From: Legionella genomosp. 1 | GTDB lineage: Bacteria; Pseudomonadota; Gammaproteobacteria; Legionellales; Legionellaceae | Direction of reading: 5' to 3' | Length of the DNA: 6,852 nucleotides | Assembly (NCBI GenBank): GCA_945862275.1 | Contig: CAMAYA010000066.1 | Location: 1 to 6,852 of the forward strand | The notes under the pieces: generated by a model | What the model saw: the letters and a program-made list of their open reading frames with translations, nothing else | Told to the model about the DNA's origin: nothing | Databases searched by the model: none | Shown here: positions 1 to 6,840 of the stretch, piece by piece | Layout: the number at the start of each line of letters is the position of its first letter | Position numbering within the stretch: the stretch's first letter is position 1 | Made by a program: the position numbers and the translations under genes

Positions 1-246
1 TGAACGGTAAAAGTTGATTATTTTTTTCACACCGAGTGAAACCAAGTGATGGAGCACGATGATGGCTGAGTGAGACGAACCAAAAACGGCGATGGTGTCT
101 TGTATATCGATGGCCTCCCTTTGAAAAGCCAAGTCGAGCCACACAATATCTTTGGGCGTGATACCATGGTCCCGTAGTTTTCCAACCGCGGCAATGCCAG
201 CAGGACCGGCACCTACAATGGCCCATTGATATGGCTTTTTGTTCAT
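1..246 (-). CDS. Partial FAD/NAD(P)-binding oxidoreductase, N-terminal 82 codons, probably internally deleted
   Basis: An open frame begins at the ATG at 246-244 and runs off the left edge without a stop. It starts MNKKPYQWAIVGAGPAGIAA, so residues 12-17 (GAGPAG) form a Rossmann dinucleotide-binding turn typical of FAD-dependent oxidoreductases. A second turn-like segment, VFGSSHSAII, lies at residues 54-63 and resembles the NAD(P)H-binding Rossmann motif of two-dinucleotide-domain flavoproteins. In such enzymes the two motifs are normally well over 100 residues apart; here they are about 45. That suggests an in-frame internal deletion joining roughly at residues 41-47. The sequence cannot say whether the product is still expressed, and the substrate is unknown. 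A weak ribosome site (GTGGA) lies about 6 bases before the ATG. The gene is divergent from radA. The reading frame is secure; family membership is fairly sure; the deletion is inferred. Confidence 0.7.
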   Translation of the reverse strand, partial: MNKKPYQWAIVGAGPAGIAAVGKLRDHGITPKDIVWLDLAFQREAIDIQDTIAVFGSSHSAIIVLHHLVSLGVKKIINFYRS

Positions 247-328
247 GTTGTTCCACTGGCTTATCGTTTATGATGTAGAGTCTAGGCGGCTTGATGCGGT
301 TAAACAATATTTACCAGGTATTCTTTGC
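247..328. promoter_or_regulatory. Divergent intergenic region between the oxidoreductase gene and radA
   Basis: This 82-bp spacer must hold signals for both divergent genes. For radA, the best -10 candidate on the plus strand is TATGAT at 269-274 (5 of 6 to TATAAT), with only a poor -35 match (TTGTTC, 248-253) upstream. For the minus-strand gene, a weak pair TTGTTT / TAGACT with 17-bp spacing can be read. Neither is convincing; the entry marks where promoters must be, not a proven site. Confidence 0.3.
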
Positions 329-1678
329 ATGAAAATGAAGACACGTTTTATTTGTAATCAATGTGCTGCTGTTTTTCCGCAGTGGGCTGGGCAGTGCACG
401 CAATGTGGTGCGTGGAATGCCGTCACCGAAGAAGGCGTTGTGTCAGAGGGACGAAAGGCTCGGTTAGGGAACTATGCCAATGATCGCTCCGCGGTCATGT
501 GTTTAGATGACGTGGTGATTGACTGCGAAGTGCGGATGGACTGTGGACTATCCGAGTTGAACCGCGTTTTAGGTGGGGGATTGGTGGATGGTTCGGTGGT
601 ATTGATTGGCGGTGATCCAGGCATTGGCAAGTCCACCATTTTATTGCAAACATTGGCGAATTTATCCCTTCAACACACCGTGCTGTATGTGACCGGTGAA
701 GAATCATTGCAGCAAGTCGCGATGCGCGCCAAGCGGTTGCAATTGCCATTGCCGGGGCTTCGACTGCTGGCTGAAACACAAGTCGAAACGATTCTATCCC
801 ATGCCCAAAAAGAACGCCCACGCGTGATGGTGATTGATTCAGTACAAACCATTTTTACAGATAGCATCAACTCAGCCCCGGGGGGTGTAAGCCAGGTCCG
901 AGAAGCGACCGCCCAATTGGTACGTTATGCCAAAATGACGCAAACAGCGGTGTTTCTGGTGGGACATGTGACAAAAGATGGTGCTTTGGCCGGACCACGC
1001 GTGCTAGAACACATGGTGGATTGCGTGTTGTATTTTGAAGGCGAACGGGATAGCCGTTTTAGGGTGATTCGCGCGATAAAAAACCGATTTGGTGCGGTGA
1101 ATGAATTAGGCGTGTTTGCGATGACGGACAAGGGATTAAAAGAGGTCGCCAATCCGTCGGCAATTTTCTTATCGCGCCAGCCAGAACCCACGCCCGGAAG
1201 TGCGGTCATGGTGACATGGGAGGGATCGCGGCCGATGTTGGTGGAGGTGCAAGCATTGGTGGACGAAGCGCACGGTCAGCAGGCCCGACGAGTGACTGTG
1301 GGTCTTGAGCAAAATCGATTGGCCATTTTGTTGGCTGTGTTGCATCGGCACGGTGGAATTGCCACATACGACCAGGACGTGTTTATTAGCGTGGTGGGCG
1401 GAGTGAAAGTGTCAGAAACGGGCAGTGATTTAGCCCTGCTGGCGGCGGTGGTTTCGAGCCTTCGTAATCGCGTATTTGACAGCGAAACCATTATCTTTGG
1501 TGAGGTGGGATTGGCCGGTGAAATCAGGCCCGTGCAAAGTGGTCAGGAACGGTTAAAGGAAGCGGCCAAACATGGGTTTAAACGCGCCATTGTTCCTTAT
1601 GCCAACGCGCCAAAACACGCCATGGGTATTGAGGTGGAAGCGGTGAAGCGGCTGCATGAAGTCTTGGAAAAATTATAA
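329..1678 (+). CDS. radA: DNA repair protein RadA (branch-migration ATPase)
   Basis: RadA is a RecA-like ATPase that drives branch migration and helps process recombination intermediates; it acts on DNA in the cytoplasm. From the ATG at 329 the product is 449 residues, close to the 460 of E. coli RadA. In order: an N-terminal four-cysteine zinc finger (Cys9, Cys12, Cys23, Cys26), Walker A GDPGIGKST at 95-103, a Walker B-like VMVIDS at 166-171, the RadA signature KNRFG at 251-255, and a C-terminal Lon-like domain from about 285 with GEVGLAGEIR at 391-400. All hallmark residues are present, so it should be functional. The frame stays open upstream to a TTG at 239, but the zinc finger normally lies near the N-terminus and the extra 30 residues would overlap the divergent gene. 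AGG at 316-318 is 10 bases before the 329 ATG; an ATG at 335 is a second possibility. Its stop overlaps the hemB stop. Confidence 0.96.
   Translation: MKMKTRFICNQCAAVFPQWAGQCTQCGAWNAVTEEGVVSEGRKARLGNYANDRSAVMCLDDVVIDCEVRMDCGLSELNRVLGGGLVDGSVVLIGGDPGIGKSTILLQTLANLSLQHTVLYVTGEESLQQVAMRAKRLQLPLPGLRLLAETQVETILSHAQKERPRVMVIDSVQTIFTDSINSAPGGVSQVREATAQLVRYAKMTQTAVFLVGHVTKDGALAGPRVLEHMVDCVLYFEGERDSRFRVIRAIKNRFGAVNELGVFAMTDKGLKEVANPSAIFLSRQPEPTPGSAVMVTWEGSRPMLVEVQALVDEAHGQQARRVTVGLEQNRLAILLAVLHRHGGIATYDQDVFISVVGGVKVSETGSDLALLAAVVSSLRNRVFDSETIIFGEVGLAGEIRPVQSGQERLKEAAKHGFKRAIVPYANAPKHAMGIEVEAVKRLHEVLEKL
1673..1678. other. Shared palindromic stop hexamer TTATAA of radA and hemB
   Basis: The palindrome TTATAA supplies Leu-stop to both convergent genes: radA ends TTA TAA on the plus strand and hemB ends TTA TAA on the minus strand. 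The two coding regions therefore overlap by 6 bp and no intergenic terminator fits between them, so transcripts from each side must run into the opposite gene. Confidence 0.95.
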
Positions 1679-2644
1679 TAATCGAGCCACATCTTTCGCA
1701 AAATAAGAAATAATCAAATCAGCGCCTGCGCGTTTAATGGCGATTAAACTTTCCAACATGGCTTGTTCCTCATCAATCAAGCCCGCCGCTGCAGCCGCTT
1801 TGATCATGGAGTATTCCCCACTGACCTGGTAGGCGCAGAGTGGTACATCTGGGAAGCGTTGTTTGACGCGATAGATGATATCTAAATAACTCATGGCAGG
1901 CTTCACCATCAGCATGTCAGCCCCTTCAGCAATATCTAACGTGGCTTCTCGTAGTGCCTCGGAGGCGTTGGCTGGGTCCATTTGGTAGGATTTTCGGTCG
2001 CCAAATTGGGGCGCGCCGAAAGCGGCTTCTCGAAAGGGGCCATAAAAGCAGGAACTGTATTTGACTGCATAACTCAAAATTGCCACGTCTGTGTGTCCGG
2101 CACTGTCCAAGGCTTGCCGAATGGCCGCCACCATGCCATCGGTCATGCTGCTAGGTGCTATCCAATCGGCACCTGCGTCGGCATAGCTGACCGCTTGTTC
2201 GCTTAATTGAGTCAATGTGGCATCATTGTCAATGCATTCACCGTGCAAAACACCACAGTGCCCATGGTCGGTGTATTCACACAAGCAGACATCGGCAATG
2301 ATGAGCATGTTTGGGTTCGCCTGGCGAATGCTGCGAATGGCCTGCTGAATAATACCCGTGGATTCTAATGACGAGGAGCCTTCGGCATCTTTATGGTCCG
2401 GAATACCAAACAATAACACGGCAGGAATGCCCAATGCAGACAATGTATTTATTTCTTGGGGAAGGTCTTTCAATGCCAGCTGGTATTGCCCAGGCATGGC
2501 TTTGATTTCACGTGAATCAGCGAGCGTTTCACTAATGAACAAGGGCGCGATGAATTGTGAGGCTTCGATGCGCGTTTCGCGAAGCATAGCGCGCACGGTC
2601 GGGGTGCGGCGCAACCGTTTTAAACGGAGTGGGATGTTGTGCAT
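1673..2644 (-). CDS. hemB: Porphobilinogen synthase (delta-aminolevulinic acid dehydratase)
   Basis: HemB condenses two molecules of 5-aminolevulinate into porphobilinogen, the first common step toward haem, sirohaem and other tetrapyrroles; it is a cytoplasmic homo-oligomer. The 323 residues match the family's usual length (324 in E. coli). The zinc-binding cysteines are present as C-x-C-x7-C (Cys120, Cys122, Cys130 in DVCLCEYTDHGHCG), which makes this a zinc-type enzyme. The two active-site lysines are Lys195 in SYAVKYSS and the Schiff-base Lys248 in MVKPAMSYLD. The active-site lid FGDRKSYQMDP spans 214-224, and YQVSGEYSMI follows at 272-281. The ATG at 2644 gives an N-terminus that aligns well (RLRRTPTVRAM resembles E. 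coli RLRKSPALRAM). The ribosome site is weak (ACGAG about 5 bases upstream). A promoter lies at 2737-2766; mutS is upstream on the same strand, 175 bp away. Confidence 0.97.
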   Translation of the reverse strand: MHNIPLRLKRLRRTPTVRAMLRETRIEASQFIAPLFISETLADSREIKAMPGQYQLALKDLPQEINTLSALGIPAVLLFGIPDHKDAEGSSSLESTGIIQQAIRSIRQANPNMLIIADVCLCEYTDHGHCGVLHGECIDNDATLTQLSEQAVSYADAGADWIAPSSMTDGMVAAIRQALDSAGHTDVAILSYAVKYSSCFYGPFREAAFGAPQFGDRKSYQMDPANASEALREATLDIAEGADMLMVKPAMSYLDIIYRVKQRFPDVPLCAYQVSGEYSMIKAAAAAGLIDEEQAMLESLIAIKRAGADLIISYFAKDVARLL

Positions 2645-2736
2645 GATTGCTCGTTGGAGTGTATTTAATTGGACAATGGTACAACAGACCCGTTTATTTA
2701 TCTATTCGGTTAATGGTTAAAAATAAGTTACTTCGT

Positions 2737-2766
2737 ATTTTATGGCAGTAGTGGGTAATGAGTCAA
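2737..2766 (-). promoter_or_regulatory. Probable sigma-70 promoter of hemB
   Basis: On the minus strand, TTGACT (2766-2761, 5 of 6 to TTGACA) is followed after 18 bp by TAAAAT (2742-2737, 5 of 6 to TATAAT). The predicted start near 2730 gives a leader of about 85 bases before the hemB ATG. This would give hemB transcription independent of mutS. Confidence 0.6.
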
Positions 2767-2771
2767 CGTCG

Positions 2772-2794
2772 AAAAAAGGGTCAAGGGGGCCTTG
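2772..2794 (-). terminator. Weak candidate intrinsic terminator after mutS
   Basis: On the minus strand a short stem CAAGG-CCC-CCTTG (2794-2782) is followed, after ACCC, by six T (2777-2772). The stem is only 5 bp, the loop only 3 nt, and 4 bases separate stem from T-tract, so termination would be leaky at best. It lies between the mutS stop and the hemB promoter, where a terminator would be expected. Confidence 0.35.
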
Positions 2795-2819
2795 GCTTTG
2801 AGACAGAAAAACCGAGCAT

Positions 2820-5204
2820 TTAGATAGCCGCTTGAGTCTGCTTTAGTTGTTCTTTCGCGACATCTAACACCTCAATCGGGATCCCGGCAAGCGCTGCAAC
2901 ATCGATGCCGTAACTGCTACTCGCATGCCCTGGTTCCACATGATAGAGAAACACAATGCCGTTATCAGTGAGCTGGGCGGTCACATGCACGTTTCGTATG
3001 CAAGGAAAAGTCTGTGGCAACGCGGTCAATTCAAAATAATGCGTAGAAAACAAGGTGTATGCTTTGACGGTGTTGGCCAAGTAAGCACAGCAGGCATAGG
3101 CCAACGCCATGCCATCATGCGTACTCGTGCCCCGGCCCACTTCATCAATCAAAACCAAACTTTCAGCCGTGGCTTGGCGCAAAATGTGCGCGGTTTCAGT
3201 CATTTCGACCATGAAGGTGGAGCGGCCAGAGGCCAAGTCGTCACTGGCACCAATGCGGGTAAATATTTTATCAATAGGCCCTAAGCGGGCATGAGTGGCC
3301 GGTACAAAGCTGCCCATGTGCGCAAGCAAAACAATCAAGGCATTTTGGCGCATGTAGGTCGACTTTCCGCCCATGTTGGGGCCTGTGATCAACAGCACAT
3401 GCTGTGACGGCTGCAAATGCAAATCATTGGCAATGAAGGTTTCTTGCAACAACGGTTCAATTACGGGGTGCCTGCCTTGGGTGATTGAAATACCCGCATC
3501 GGTAACGAATTCAGGACAATGCCAGTGCAGGGTTTGGGCACGTTCAGCGAGGTTGCTTAACACGTCAAGCTGCGCTAAGGCCTGGGCTATTTGTGTTAAC
3601 GAGGCCATGGATTGTTGGAGTTCATCCAGCAGGTTGTCATACAGCCATTTCTCGCGTGCCAAGGCTTTGCTGTGTGCCGACAATACGGTGTCTTCAAAGG
3701 CTTTTAGTTCAGACGTAATGTAGCGTTCCACGTTTTTTAACGTTTGTTTGCGTTGGAAGTGAAGGGGGGCCTTTTCCGATTGAGTTCGGGATAATTCAAT
3801 GAAGTAACCTTGCACTCGGTTGTAGCCAAATTTTAAAGAGGACAGGCCGGTGCGCTGTTTTTCAGCTTGCTCCATCTCCAATACTGTATCTGTAGCATCT
3901 TCACTTAATGCACGTAGTTCATCGAGTCCCTCATCAAAGCCCGCAGCAATCACGCCACCATCTCGAATCAGCATGGGCGGATTATCGACCAGCGCTGCGT
4001 TTAATAAGGCGTGCAAAATCGGCTTTGGCGCGAACTGGTGTTTTAATGTGTTGAGTAATGGAGCGACTGGGGCCGCCATCATGGTTTGTAATTCGGGCAG
4101 TAGGCTCAGCGTTTGGCGTAATTGCAGCAAATCGCGCGGGCGTGCGGATTTTAGTGCAATACGAGAGACAATCCGCTCCACATCGCACACGTGCCGAAGA
4201 AGGGGGTGTAGTTCGTGCTGTTTGACTAACAATTCAGAAATGGCCTCTTGGCGCGGAATGAGCATTGCGTGCTGGCGTAGCGGGCGGCTTAGCCAGCGCT
4301 TTAGCAGGCGACTGCCCATCGCCGATGCGGTGTGGTCGATTGTTTCGAGCAAACTGTGGTCGCGGTTGCCTAGGTTATTGTGAAATAATTCCAAATGGCG
4401 TTGAGTCGCTGCATCCAATTGCAAATAATCATGTGATTGCTCTAGTGTGATGGCCGTTAAATGAGGCAATGCTTGCCGCTGGGTGGTTTGCAAATAGGCC
4501 AGCAATGCGCCAGCAGCTGGGAAGGCCAGTGGGTAGTCTTTTTCCCCAAATGCAGTTAAATCCGACACGTTAAATTGTGCACACAACAAGGCCCGTGCAC
4601 GGTTTAAGTCAAAGTCCCATTCTGGGCGAATGTTCATGGCGGCCGTATCCAATATATCCACTGCTGAACAGGCCGCTTGTCGTAAAACTTCAGACGGTTG
4701 CAGGCGTGTTATTTCAGCCGCCAATTGGGCGGTATCAGACACTTCTAACAAGTGAAAGCGTCCACCGCTTAAATCAACCCAAGCCAGGCCAAATTGTTGG
4801 CGTTTCTGATAAACAGCCAATAATACATTGTCGCGGGTTGCGTCCAGCAGGGCGTCATCGGTTAAGGTGCCTGGTGTGATAATGCGCGTGACAGCTCGTT
4901 CAACCGGCCCTTTGCTGGTGGCCGGATCGCCAATTTGTTCACACAAGGCAACGGATACCCCTTTTTTTAGCAAGCGAGCTAAATAATTTTCTACCGCATG
5001 ATAGGGCACGCCGGCCATTGGGATAGGTGTGCCAGCGGACTGACCACGGTGTGTCAGGGTTAAATCCAGTAACAGTGCCGCCCGTTTGGCATCGTCAAAA
5101 AACAATTCATAAAAATCACCCATGCGATACAGCAAGAGCATGTCGGGGTGTTCGGCTTTGATGCGCAAATATTGTTGCATCATGGGGGTGTGCGAGGTTG
5201 TCAT
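2820..5204 (-). CDS. mutS: DNA mismatch repair protein MutS, lacking the usual C-terminal tail
   Basis: MutS recognises mismatches and small loops and, with ATP, recruits MutL. The 794 residues start MTTSHTPMMQQYLRIKAEHP, very like E. coli after its first few residues. The mismatch-probing Phe-X-Glu is FYE at 31-33. The clamp and lever domains fill roughly 250-560. The ATPase has Walker A GPNMGGKST (608-616), the conserved GASDDLASGRSTFMVEMTE segment (652-670), Walker B with DEVGRGTST (687-695) and the STHYFEL switch (720-726). Thus the core enzyme looks intact. The protein ends soon after SYGIDVAALAG, at about E. coli residue 800 of 853. The tail with the beta-clamp motif and tetramerisation helices is missing. 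No good ribosome site precedes the ATG (CCCGGCATGCC), which may mean weak initiation. A promoter lies just upstream at 5232-5261. The next gene, on the other strand, is the ATPase. Confidence 0.96.
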   Translation of the reverse strand: MTTSHTPMMQQYLRIKAEHPDMLLLYRMGDFYELFFDDAKRAALLLDLTLTHRGQSAGTPIPMAGVPYHAVENYLARLLKKGVSVALCEQIGDPATSKGPVERAVTRIITPGTLTDDALLDATRDNVLLAVYQKRQQFGLAWVDLSGGRFHLLEVSDTAQLAAEITRLQPSEVLRQAACSAVDILDTAAMNIRPEWDFDLNRARALLCAQFNVSDLTAFGEKDYPLAFPAAGALLAYLQTTQRQALPHLTAITLEQSHDYLQLDAATQRHLELFHNNLGNRDHSLLETIDHTASAMGSRLLKRWLSRPLRQHAMLIPRQEAISELLVKQHELHPLLRHVCDVERIVSRIALKSARPRDLLQLRQTLSLLPELQTMMAAPVAPLLNTLKHQFAPKPILHALLNAALVDNPPMLIRDGGVIAAGFDEGLDELRALSEDATDTVLEMEQAEKQRTGLSSLKFGYNRVQGYFIELSRTQSEKAPLHFQRKQTLKNVERYITSELKAFEDTVLSAHSKALAREKWLYDNLLDELQQSMASLTQIAQALAQLDVLSNLAERAQTLHWHCPEFVTDAGISITQGRHPVIEPLLQETFIANDLHLQPSQHVLLITGPNMGGKSTYMRQNALIVLLAHMGSFVPATHARLGPIDKIFTRIGASDDLASGRSTFMVEMTETAHILRQATAESLVLIDEVGRGTSTHDGMALAYACCAYLANTVKAYTLFSTHYFELTALPQTFPCIRNVHVTAQLTDNGIVFLYHVEPGHASSSYGIDVAALAGIPIEVLDVAKEQLKQTQAAI

Positions 5205-5231
5205 GGCATGCCGGGTGGTGAATGTGTTGGG

Positions 5232-5261
5232 ATTCTAGCAAAAGTAGGGGAGTGGTTACAA
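5232..5261 (-). promoter_or_regulatory. Probable mutS promoter with extended -10
   Basis: On the minus strand, TAGAAT (5237-5232, 5 of 6 to TATAAT) is preceded by TGC, giving an extended -10. A modest -35, TTGTAA (5261-5256, 4 of 6), is 18 bp upstream. The predicted start near 5225 gives a leader of only about 20 bases. The inverted repeat element begins 20 bp beyond the -35. Confidence 0.55.
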
Positions 5262-5280
5262 TCAATGAATCGTTGTGTGC

Positions 5281-5317
5281 TCTGCGGAAAAATGAGTTTT
5301 ACATGGTTTTCCGCAGA
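5281..5317 (+). repeat. Palindromic unit A
   Basis: TCTGCGGAAAA (5281-5291) can pair perfectly with TTTTCCGCAGA (5307-5317), an 11-bp stem with a 15-nt loop. This is the more perfect of the two units. Confidence 0.88.
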
Positions 5318-5334
5318 ATATACGGCGCTTGATT

Positions 5335-5371
5335 TATGCGGATAATCATGTAAAACTCATTTTTCCGCAGA
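5335..5371 (-). repeat. Palindromic unit B, inverted copy of unit A
   Basis: Read on the minus strand it matches unit A at 34 of 37 positions. All three differences fall in the last 12 bases, so its own hairpin is weaker: TGCGGA (5337-5342) pairs with TCCGCA (5364-5369). The shared 25-base arm is unchanged. Confidence 0.85.
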
Positions 5372-5387
5372 ATATTTAGAGATCCCC

Positions 5388-6830
5388 ATGCCTGAAAAAT
5401 TCATTGGAAGGAAGCAAGAGCTATCCACATTGGATGCATATTTCTCTAATAATACCAGTTGCTTTGCCGTCATAAAAGGCCGAAGGCGTATAGGGAAAAG
5501 CCGTTTAGTCGAGGAATTTTCCAAAGGGAAGACCTTCTATCGCTTCAGCGGTCTTCCTCCGGAAAAAGGAGTGACCGCTCAAACCCAGCGAGACGAATTT
5601 GGACGCCGACTTAAACACTATTTTTCGGAACTGCCTGCGTTAAAAGCACAAGAATGGGCTGAGTTATTCGAACTGCTAGGCGCGCGCACTCAACAGGGGA
5701 AAACGGTTATTTTATTGGATGAAATTTCTTGGATGGCTATAGATGATCCCGCTTTTTTAGGGAAATTGAAAAATGCTTGGGATGAGTGGTTTAAAAAAAA
5801 TCCTCAACTCATGCTCATTCTCTGTGGCTCCATTTCATCATGGATAGAAAAAAACATTTTATCTTCCACCGCCTTTTTAGGGCGCATCCATTATGTGATG
5901 ACGCTCAACGAACTCCCTTTGCTGGATTGTACTCAATTTTGGGACAATAAACATTCGCATGTTAGCCCGTATGATCAGTTAAAATACCTCGCTGTTACTG
6001 GAGGCGTGCCTCTGTACCTTGAAATCATGAATCCAAAAATACCCGTTGATGAAAACATCCAAGCCCTTTGTTTCGATCGTGGGGGGTTATTATTCCGTGA
6101 GTTTGATAATATTTTCCATGATTTATTTGATAAGCGGTCTGATTATTATAAAAACATTGTTTCCGTTCTCGTGCATGAACCCACCGACATGGAGGGTATT
6201 TGCCGGCGATTAGCGATTGCATCGGGTGGCGTCATTACCAGCTACCTAAATGATTTGGTCGAAGCGGGTTTCCTCAGTAGGGATTACGGATGGTCTTTTA
6301 AAACCGGTAGGGCGACTAAATCGAGCCGATATAGGTTAAGTGATAATTATTTGCGCTTTTATTTGCGTTATATTGAGAAACAAAAAGATAAAATTGAGCG
6401 AGGCCATTATCAAGGCCATTCACTGAGTACATTGCCTGAGTGGTCCATCATCATGGGGCTTCAGTTTGAAAATTTAGTGATGAACAACCGCCCATTGATA
6501 TGGAAACAATTAAATTTGGCGCCATGTGATATTGTCAACGATGGCGCCTATTTCCAAAAACAAACCAAGCAACATTTAGGTTGTCAAATTGATTACCTGA
6601 TCCAAACCCGCTATCACAATTTATTTGTTTGCGAAGTCAAATTTTCACGGAATGAAATCAAACCAATGGTCATGGAAGAGGTCCAACAAACAATTAACCG
6701 TTTAAACATTCCAAAGCACTTTTCATGTTTTCCTGTGCTCATTCACGCCAATGAGGTCAGTGACGCGGTCATCGATTCGAATTATTTTACAAAAATAATT
6801 GATTTAGGAAAAATCATTGATCTTGGCTAG
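5388..6830 (+). CDS. Archaeal-type P-loop ATPase with winged helix and DUF234/nuclease-like C-terminus
   Basis: The 480-residue product fits the COG1672 ATPase family (ATPase_2 plus DUF234), whose cellular role is not established. In order: an N-terminal FIGRKQEL (5-12) typical of the group, Walker A GRRRIGKSR (31-39), Walker B ILLDE (108-112), a sensor-like LILCGSISSW (143-152), the family segment TGGVPLYLE (204-212), and a winged-helix-like region around 255-305 (ICRRLAIASGGVITSYLNDL at 271-290). The C-terminal domain has IDYLI (401-405) and FVCEVKFS (413-420), spaced like a PD-(D/E)XK nuclease core (Asp402, Glu416, Lys418). No signal peptide or membrane segment is evident. The ATG at 5388 has a weak AGAGA ribosome site 5 bases upstream. 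The gene is richer in A+T than its neighbours and follows the palindromic element, suggesting acquisition by transfer. A promoter could not be fixed; TTGATT (5329-5334) with TAAAAC (5351-5356) is a poor candidate. Confidence 0.88.
   Translation: MPEKFIGRKQELSTLDAYFSNNTSCFAVIKGRRRIGKSRLVEEFSKGKTFYRFSGLPPEKGVTAQTQRDEFGRRLKHYFSELPALKAQEWAELFELLGARTQQGKTVILLDEISWMAIDDPAFLGKLKNAWDEWFKKNPQLMLILCGSISSWIEKNILSSTAFLGRIHYVMTLNELPLLDCTQFWDNKHSHVSPYDQLKYLAVTGGVPLYLEIMNPKIPVDENIQALCFDRGGLLFREFDNIFHDLFDKRSDYYKNIVSVLVHEPTDMEGICRRLAIASGGVITSYLNDLVEAGFLSRDYGWSFKTGRATKSSRYRLSDNYLRFYLRYIEKQKDKIERGHYQGHSLSTLPEWSIIMGLQFENLVMNNRPLIWKQLNLAPCDIVNDGAYFQKQTKQHLGCQIDYLIQTRYHNLFVCEVKFSRNEIKPMVMEEVQQTINRLNIPKHFSCFPVLIHANEVSDAVIDSNYFTKIIDLGKIIDLG
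6792..6827 (+). repeat. Tandem 18-bp duplication at the end of the ATPase gene
   Basis: Two adjoining 18-base copies (6792-6809, 6810-6827), identical at 14 of 18 positions, encode KIIDLG twice just before the TAG stop. All four differences are synonymous, which suggests an old duplication kept under coding constraint, or chance. Confidence 0.6.
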
Positions 6831-6840
6831 GCTTGTGCTG

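Larger units (their letters stand above)
5281..5371. repeat. Inverted pair of 37-bp palindromic units (REP/BIME-like or MITE-like)
   Basis: The outer 25 bp (5281-5305 and 5347-5371) are perfect inverted repeats. Extending inward, two 37-bp units (5281-5317 plus, 5371-5335 minus) agree at 34 of 37 positions and are separated by 17 bp. Each unit is itself a small hairpin, because the arm TGCGGAAAA recurs inverted as TTTTCCGCA at its other end. A 15-bp direct copy, TTTTCCGCAGAATAT, is at 5307-5321 and 5361-5375. The element lies wholly between mutS and the ATPase gene and ends 17 bp before the ATPase ATG. No other copy is seen in this window. It could be a small mobile repeat, an operator, or an RNA hairpin in the ATPase leader. 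Confidence 0.92.

Noticed and set aside
27..212. Minus-strand frame of 61 codons inside the oxidoreductase gene
   Set aside because: It is a shadow in another frame of the Rossmann-bearing frame that starts at 246.
239..328. N-terminal extension of RadA from a TTG codon
   Set aside because: The added 30 residues look nothing like RadA, overlap the start of the divergent gene, and would push the zinc finger away from the N-terminus; the ATG at 329 fits the family.
2671..2690. Imperfect dyad in the hemB leader (GGACAATGGT / ACAACAGACC)
   Set aside because: Only 6 of 10 position pairs match, which is too weak to call an operator.
2358..2720. Plus-strand frame of 120 codons across the hemB start and leader
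   Set aside because: Most of it is the antisense of conserved HemB sequence; no motif or ribosome site supports it.
3850..4383. Plus-strand frame of 177 codons opposite mutS
   Set aside because: It is antisense to the well-conserved MutS lever region, rich in Ser, Arg and Cys, and has no recognisable motif.
5148..5345. Plus-strand frame of 65 codons from the start of mutS into the repeats
   Set aside because: It mixes mutS antisense with repeat sequence and has no family resemblance; the two cysteines near its end (CVLC) come from the repeat flank.
5281..5371. CRISPR-like or transposon terminal repeats
   Set aside because: There are only two units, in inverted orientation with a 17-bp gap, so it is not a CRISPR array; no transposase gene or second flank is visible, so a complete transposon is not supported.
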